From contig JAWXAX010000019.1 of NCBI GenBank assembly GCA_034439735.1, positions 1-36,380 on the forward strand: a stretch of DNA of 36,380 bases, read 5' to 3'. The notes under the pieces were generated by a model. The model was not told the DNA's origin, ran no database searches, and was given only the letters and a program-made list of their open reading frames with translations. Shown here piece after piece: positions 35,049 through 36,380 of the stretch; position 1 is the first letter of the stretch; each line of letters opens with the position of its first letter. The translations under genes were made by a program, and so were the position numbers. Source of the stretch: Rhodothermales bacterium (GTDB taxonomy: Bacteria > Bacteroidota > Rhodothermia > Rhodothermales > JAHQVL01).

Positions 35049-35825
35049 TTATCGGGGAGCGATGGCCTCGATCATAGCGGACATGTCCTCCACCATCTGC
35101 ACGAAGAGCTCGGGGACGATGGGGAGGAAATGCTGGACGTAGAAAAAGGTGATCGCGAGGCCGACCAGCAGCTTGAGCGAAAGGCTCAGGGAGAAGATCT
35201 CGGTCTGCGGAGCCACGCGGGCGAAGATCCCCAGCGTCATGTCCACCAGGAAGATGGTGAGCATAAACGGCGCCGCGAGCCGCAGCGCCGTCACAAACAG
35301 ATCGCCCGTCCACGACATCATCACCGGGCCGGCCAGGTGCAAGTCCGCGCCGGCGAGCGGCACCACGTAGAAGGACGCATTTAGCGCCCTGATCACCTGA
35401 TGATGCCCGTCCAGGATCAGGAAAAGCAGTAGGGTGAGCATCGTCAACAGGTTGCTGATCGGGTTCGACGCCTGGCCATCCGCCGGGCTGATGACCTGCG
35501 AGATGCTGAACGCCATCTGAAAGCCGATGAAGTCGCCGGCAAACCGGATCGCAAAAAAGATGAACCGCGCCGCGAGCCCGAGCACCGCCCCCGTAAGCGC
35601 CTCCACGATCACGTAATACGCGAGCGCGATAGGCACCGTCGGCGTCAGCCCCTCGGGCATCGGCACGATGCCGGCCAGACCGTACGCCATCGTGATGGCG
35701 AGCATCACTTTCACCCGCACCGGTATAAACGGCTGCTCGAAAAAGGGCGAAGCCATGAGCAAGCCGGCGATCCGTACGAACACCAGGAAGATGTACAGCA
35801 GGTAATGCGGATCGAGGATGGACAA
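35049..35825 (-). CDS. fliR: Flagellar export gate protein FliR
   Basis: 258 residues with about six membrane segments. Family text includes FVRIAGLLMASPFFEQPFIPVRVKVMLA near the N-terminus and GDFIGFQMAFSI in the middle. The likely start is TTG 35825; an in-frame TAA at 35841-35843, inside a TAATCGC repeat, bars any start more than five codons upstream, and no ATG or GTG lies between. FliR forms the export gate core with FliP and FliQ. fliQ is upstream across a repeat-filled gap of 153 nt. Confidence 0.95.
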   Translation of the reverse strand: MSILDPHYLLYIFLVFVRIAGLLMASPFFEQPFIPVRVKVMLAITMAYGLAGIVPMPEGLTPTVPIALAYYVIVEALTGAVLGLAARFIFFAIRFAGDFIGFQMAFSISQVISPADGQASNPISNLLTMLTLLLFLILDGHHQVIRALNASFYVVPLAGADLHLAGPVMMSWTGDLFVTALRLAAPFMLTIFLVDMTLGIFARVAPQTEIFSLSLSLKLLVGLAITFFYVQHFLPIVPELFVQMVEDMSAMIEAIAPR

Positions 35826-35827
35826 AA

Positions 35828-35850
35828 TGGCGATTAGCGATTAGCGATTA
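35828..35850 (-). repeat. TAATCGC triplet repeat at the fliR start
   Basis: On the minus strand three successive TAATCGC words end in CCA two bases before the fliR TTG. The same words occur before qor (11169-11203). The repeat contains the in-frame TAA that limits the fliR start. Confidence 0.75.
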
Positions 35851-35852
35851 AC

Positions 35853-35921
35853 GGCCACAAACGGGTAATAATGCCGGTTTAAAAAACCGTGGAGACGCAA
35901 CACATTGCGTCTCCATGCAAG
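35853..35921 (-). repeat. Two-hairpin dispersed repeat, copy C (reverse orientation)
   Basis: On the minus strand: GGAGACGCAA, four-base loop, TTGCGTCTCC, then ACGGTTTTTTAAACCGG and TTACCCGTTTGTGGCC. It matches copies at 12202 and 30113 with one inserted base. It lies in the fliQ/fliR junction, sense to the operon. Both stems are intact. Confidence 0.86.
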
Positions 35922-35978
35922 CCCCCCGTACCATCGATTAGTACCGTGAAACAAGTCCGTGCATGATTGTGACGATTG

Positions 35979-36248
35979 TCACCGCGAGACCTGGGGGATG
36001 AATTGCATTACATGCGTCGTGAAGTCGGTCAGCATCTCCAGCATCCAGGGCGCCAGTAACAGCAGCACGACGGCGATGGCGAGGATCTTCGGGATGAACG
36101 AGAGGGTCATCTCCTGGATCGAGGTCATGGCCTGAAACAGGCTTACCAGTAGCCCCACGACGAGCGCCGTGCCCAGCAAGGGCGCGATGATCATCAAAGC
36201 GGTACGGATAGCCTCCTGCACCCAGAATAGCGCGACGTCGGTGTTCAT
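35979..36248 (-). CDS. fliQ: Flagellar export gate protein FliQ
   Basis: 89 residues, two hydrophobic hairpin helices (about 13-40 and 52-75) with the typical QEAIRTALMIIAPLLGTALVVGLL opening region and SIQEMTLSFIPKILA in the middle, the usual FliQ length. Four FliQ copies wrap the FliP/FliR core of the export gate. ATG 36248. The next gene upstream is probably fliP, beyond the right edge. The 5' side is simple-repeat DNA: AACCTTGAATATTAAACC, then the 7-nt array. Confidence 0.94.
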   Translation of the reverse strand: MNTDVALFWVQEAIRTALMIIAPLLGTALVVGLLVSLFQAMTSIQEMTLSFIPKILAIAVVLLLLAPWMLEMLTDFTTHVMQFIPQVSR

Positions 36249-36285
36249 CTGGTTGGTTTAATATTCAAGGTTTAATGTTCAACCG

Positions 36286-36380
36286 TTCACTTTTCACTTT
36301 TCACTTTTCACTTTTCACTTTTCACTTTTCACTTTTCACTTTTCACTTTTCACTTTTCACTTTTCACTTTTCACTTTTCA
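36286..36380. repeat. Heptanucleotide (TTTTCAC) tandem array, cut by the window edge
   Basis: From 36291 there are twelve perfect copies of TTTTCAC plus a six-base partial copy to 36380, preceded by TTCAC. There is not a single mismatch, so the array is young or actively homogenised. It lies about 40 nt upstream of the fliQ ATG. The true copy number is unknown because the sequence ends inside it, which may also be a contig end. Confidence 0.97.

Noticed and set aside
36286-36380. CRISPR-like array
   Set aside because: The units are 7-nt direct repeats without spacers, so this is a microsatellite.

Overview
The window looks like a chromosomal segment of a GC-rich, flagellated member of the Bacteroidota/Rhodothermota lineage (Rhodothermales-like). 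The clues are a DUF5687-type ABC permease next to its ATPase, the decayed end of a secreted protein with a type IX-secretion-like C-terminal domain, few Shine-Dalgarno sites, and a TamB/aroB/rnr neighbourhood. The taxonomic assignment is inference; there is no rRNA in the window and I saw no tRNA gene.

Layout. 1-1880 (-): an ABC exporter pair, with the ATPase cut by the window edge. 1974-2769 (+): a glutamyl-Q tRNA(Asp) synthetase broken by an internal deletion and frameshift. 2799-10995 (-): a likely aroB-tamB-rnr transcription unit. 11205-12185 (+): a quinone oxidoreductase divergent from aroB. 12287-13150 (-): a decayed secreted protein gene. 13301-16636 (+): a membrane-anchored double AAA+ ATPase of Clp type, fused at its C-terminus to a release-factor-2-like module that has lost both the codon-recognition tripeptide and the GGQ domain. 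16704-18266 (-): a Deg/HtrA protease, convergent with it. 18479-25685: housekeeping genes (fumC, panC, a WG-repeat protein, phoH, dapF, an M28 peptidase) and a 60-residue lipoprotein remnant. 25763-27859 (-): ppiD. 28127-36248 (-): a late flagellar block transcribed as fliQ-fliR-flhB-flhA-flhF-flhG-small membrane protein-fliA, covering the export gate, the placement/number regulators and sigma-28.

How the genes work together. AAA+ ATPase, HtrA, PpiD, RNase R and TamB are all envelope or quality-control functions, though they are not one operon. The flagellar genes give FliQ/FliR/FlhB/FlhA of the export gate, FlhF/FlhG for positioning and number, and FliA for late-gene transcription.

The strongest candidate for something undescribed is the AAA+/RF2-like fusion at 13301-16636. 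Its first AAA+ module keeps Walker A and the pore tyrosine but lost the acidic Walker B pair. Its second keeps catalytic residues but lost the aromatic pore loop. Its C-terminal part resembles a release factor that could dock on a ribosome but could neither read a stop codon nor hydrolyse peptidyl-tRNA.

A second theme is repeats packed into gene borders: a 68-nt two-hairpin element in three copies, TAGGG-led palindromes that supply stop codons, long inverted repeats ending next to start or stop codons, and a 7-nt tandem array at the right edge.
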